From Trichaptum fuscoviolaceum (Eukaryota > Basidiomycota > Agaricomycetes > Hymenochaetales > Trichaptaceae): 64,000 nucleotides of DNA. Shown here one piece after another: positions 63,778 through 64,000 of the stretch. The stretch is taken from the NCBI GenBank assembly GCA_910574455.1, contig CAJSYZ010000001.1, positions 2,463,424-2,527,423 of the forward strand. The letters run 5' to 3'. The notes under the pieces were generated by a model, which was not told the origin of the DNA, searched no databases, and saw nothing but the letters and a program-made list of their open reading frames with translations. Made by a program: the position numbers and the translations under genes. Every line of letters starts with the position of its first letter. Position 1 is the first letter of the stretch.

Positions 63778-64000
63778 ATGGCTTTCACCGGATCTGACAT
63801 TTGCAAGGTTTGTCGCCACGAGCTCAGAGCCTTCTTCAATAACATACTGACATTGAACTTTTCCTATTGTTTTGTAGATCATGTAAGTTTGCTCTTCATC
63901 CGAGAGTGCGGTATAGTCTCACCTCTCCCCAGCATCGCCATCTTCCTGCCTCCCGTAGGAGTCTTCCTTGAGAGAGGTTGCGGATCCGATTTCGTGAGTT
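63778..64000 (+). CDS. PMP3: PMP3/RCI2-type plasma-membrane proteolipid, 3' partial
   Basis: Spliced by eye it reads MAFTGSDICK-II-AIFLPPVGVFLERGCGSDF, the start of a small two-helix PMP3 protein affecting membrane potential and cation sensitivity. Exon 1 is 63778-63807. Exon 2 is only 5 nt (63878-63882, ATCAT). Exon 3 is 63933-63993, ending at a gtgagt donor. The remainder lies beyond the window. Confidence 0.92.
   Translation, partial: MAFTGSDICKVCRHELRAFFNNILTLNFSYCFVDHVSLLFIRECGIVSPLPSIAIFLPPVGVFLERGCGSDFVS

Overview
The window is nuclear DNA from a filamentous basidiomycete, most likely an Agaricomycete. Genes lie close together on both strands. Most are split by many introns of about 50-70 nt with GT(G/A)NGT donors, CTAAC-like branch points and short 5-70 nt exons. 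The gene set is fungal: Kre9/Knh1-like GPI protein, Sso1-type syntaxin, PalI/SUR7 proteins, an NPR1/HAL-type kinase, Yos9/OS-9, PMP3 and kynurenine-pathway BNA genes. I count about 29 supported protein-coding genes, two of them running off the window ends, plus two weak small ORFs and three short inverted-repeat DNA elements. All gene models were spliced by eye from the sequence, so exon edges are approximate unless stated.

Left part (1-25.5 kb): an ESCRT-type IST1 domain that appears to be spliced in frame to a Rab-GAP TBC domain with a very long disordered tail (minus, 1-4602); a Kre9-like GPI-anchored wall protein; a voltage-gated proton channel; a four-TM MARVEL-like protein; a HEAT-repeat PP4 regulatory subunit; aspartate aminotransferase; a small AN1 zinc-finger protein; a plasma-membrane t-SNARE; argininosuccinate lyase; and a disordered Pro/Ala/Glu/Lys-rich protein.

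Middle part (27-34 kb): three tandem PalI/SUR7-family membrane proteins (A, B, C, all plus). Mobile DNA is concentrated here. Two apparently identical 268-bp TA-flanked MITEs sit in opposite orientation, one at the 3' end of gene A and one in the 5' leader of gene B. A separate 545-bp element with ~76-bp terminal inverted repeats lies between B and C.

Right part (34-57 kb): ribosome and RNA genes (NOP2, eL8, PRP28), FUN14 mitochondrial protein, AIG1-like protein, an MFS transporter, a gene-poor 3.5-kb stretch, a serine/threonine kinase with a large insert in its catalytic domain, the ER lectin OS-9/Yos9, and an AT-hook protein.

Far right (57.4-64 kb): kynurenine 3-monooxygenase, kynureninase and a probable kynurenine formamidase are adjacent and together cover three consecutive steps of tryptophan-to-NAD/anthranilate catabolism. 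They are followed by a PMP3 proteolipid gene that runs off the end and contains a 5-nt exon. I did not find a clearly unprecedented system. The strongest unusual items are the IST1-TBC fusion, the inverted MITE pair reshaping two PalI paralogues, and the compact kynurenine gene trio.
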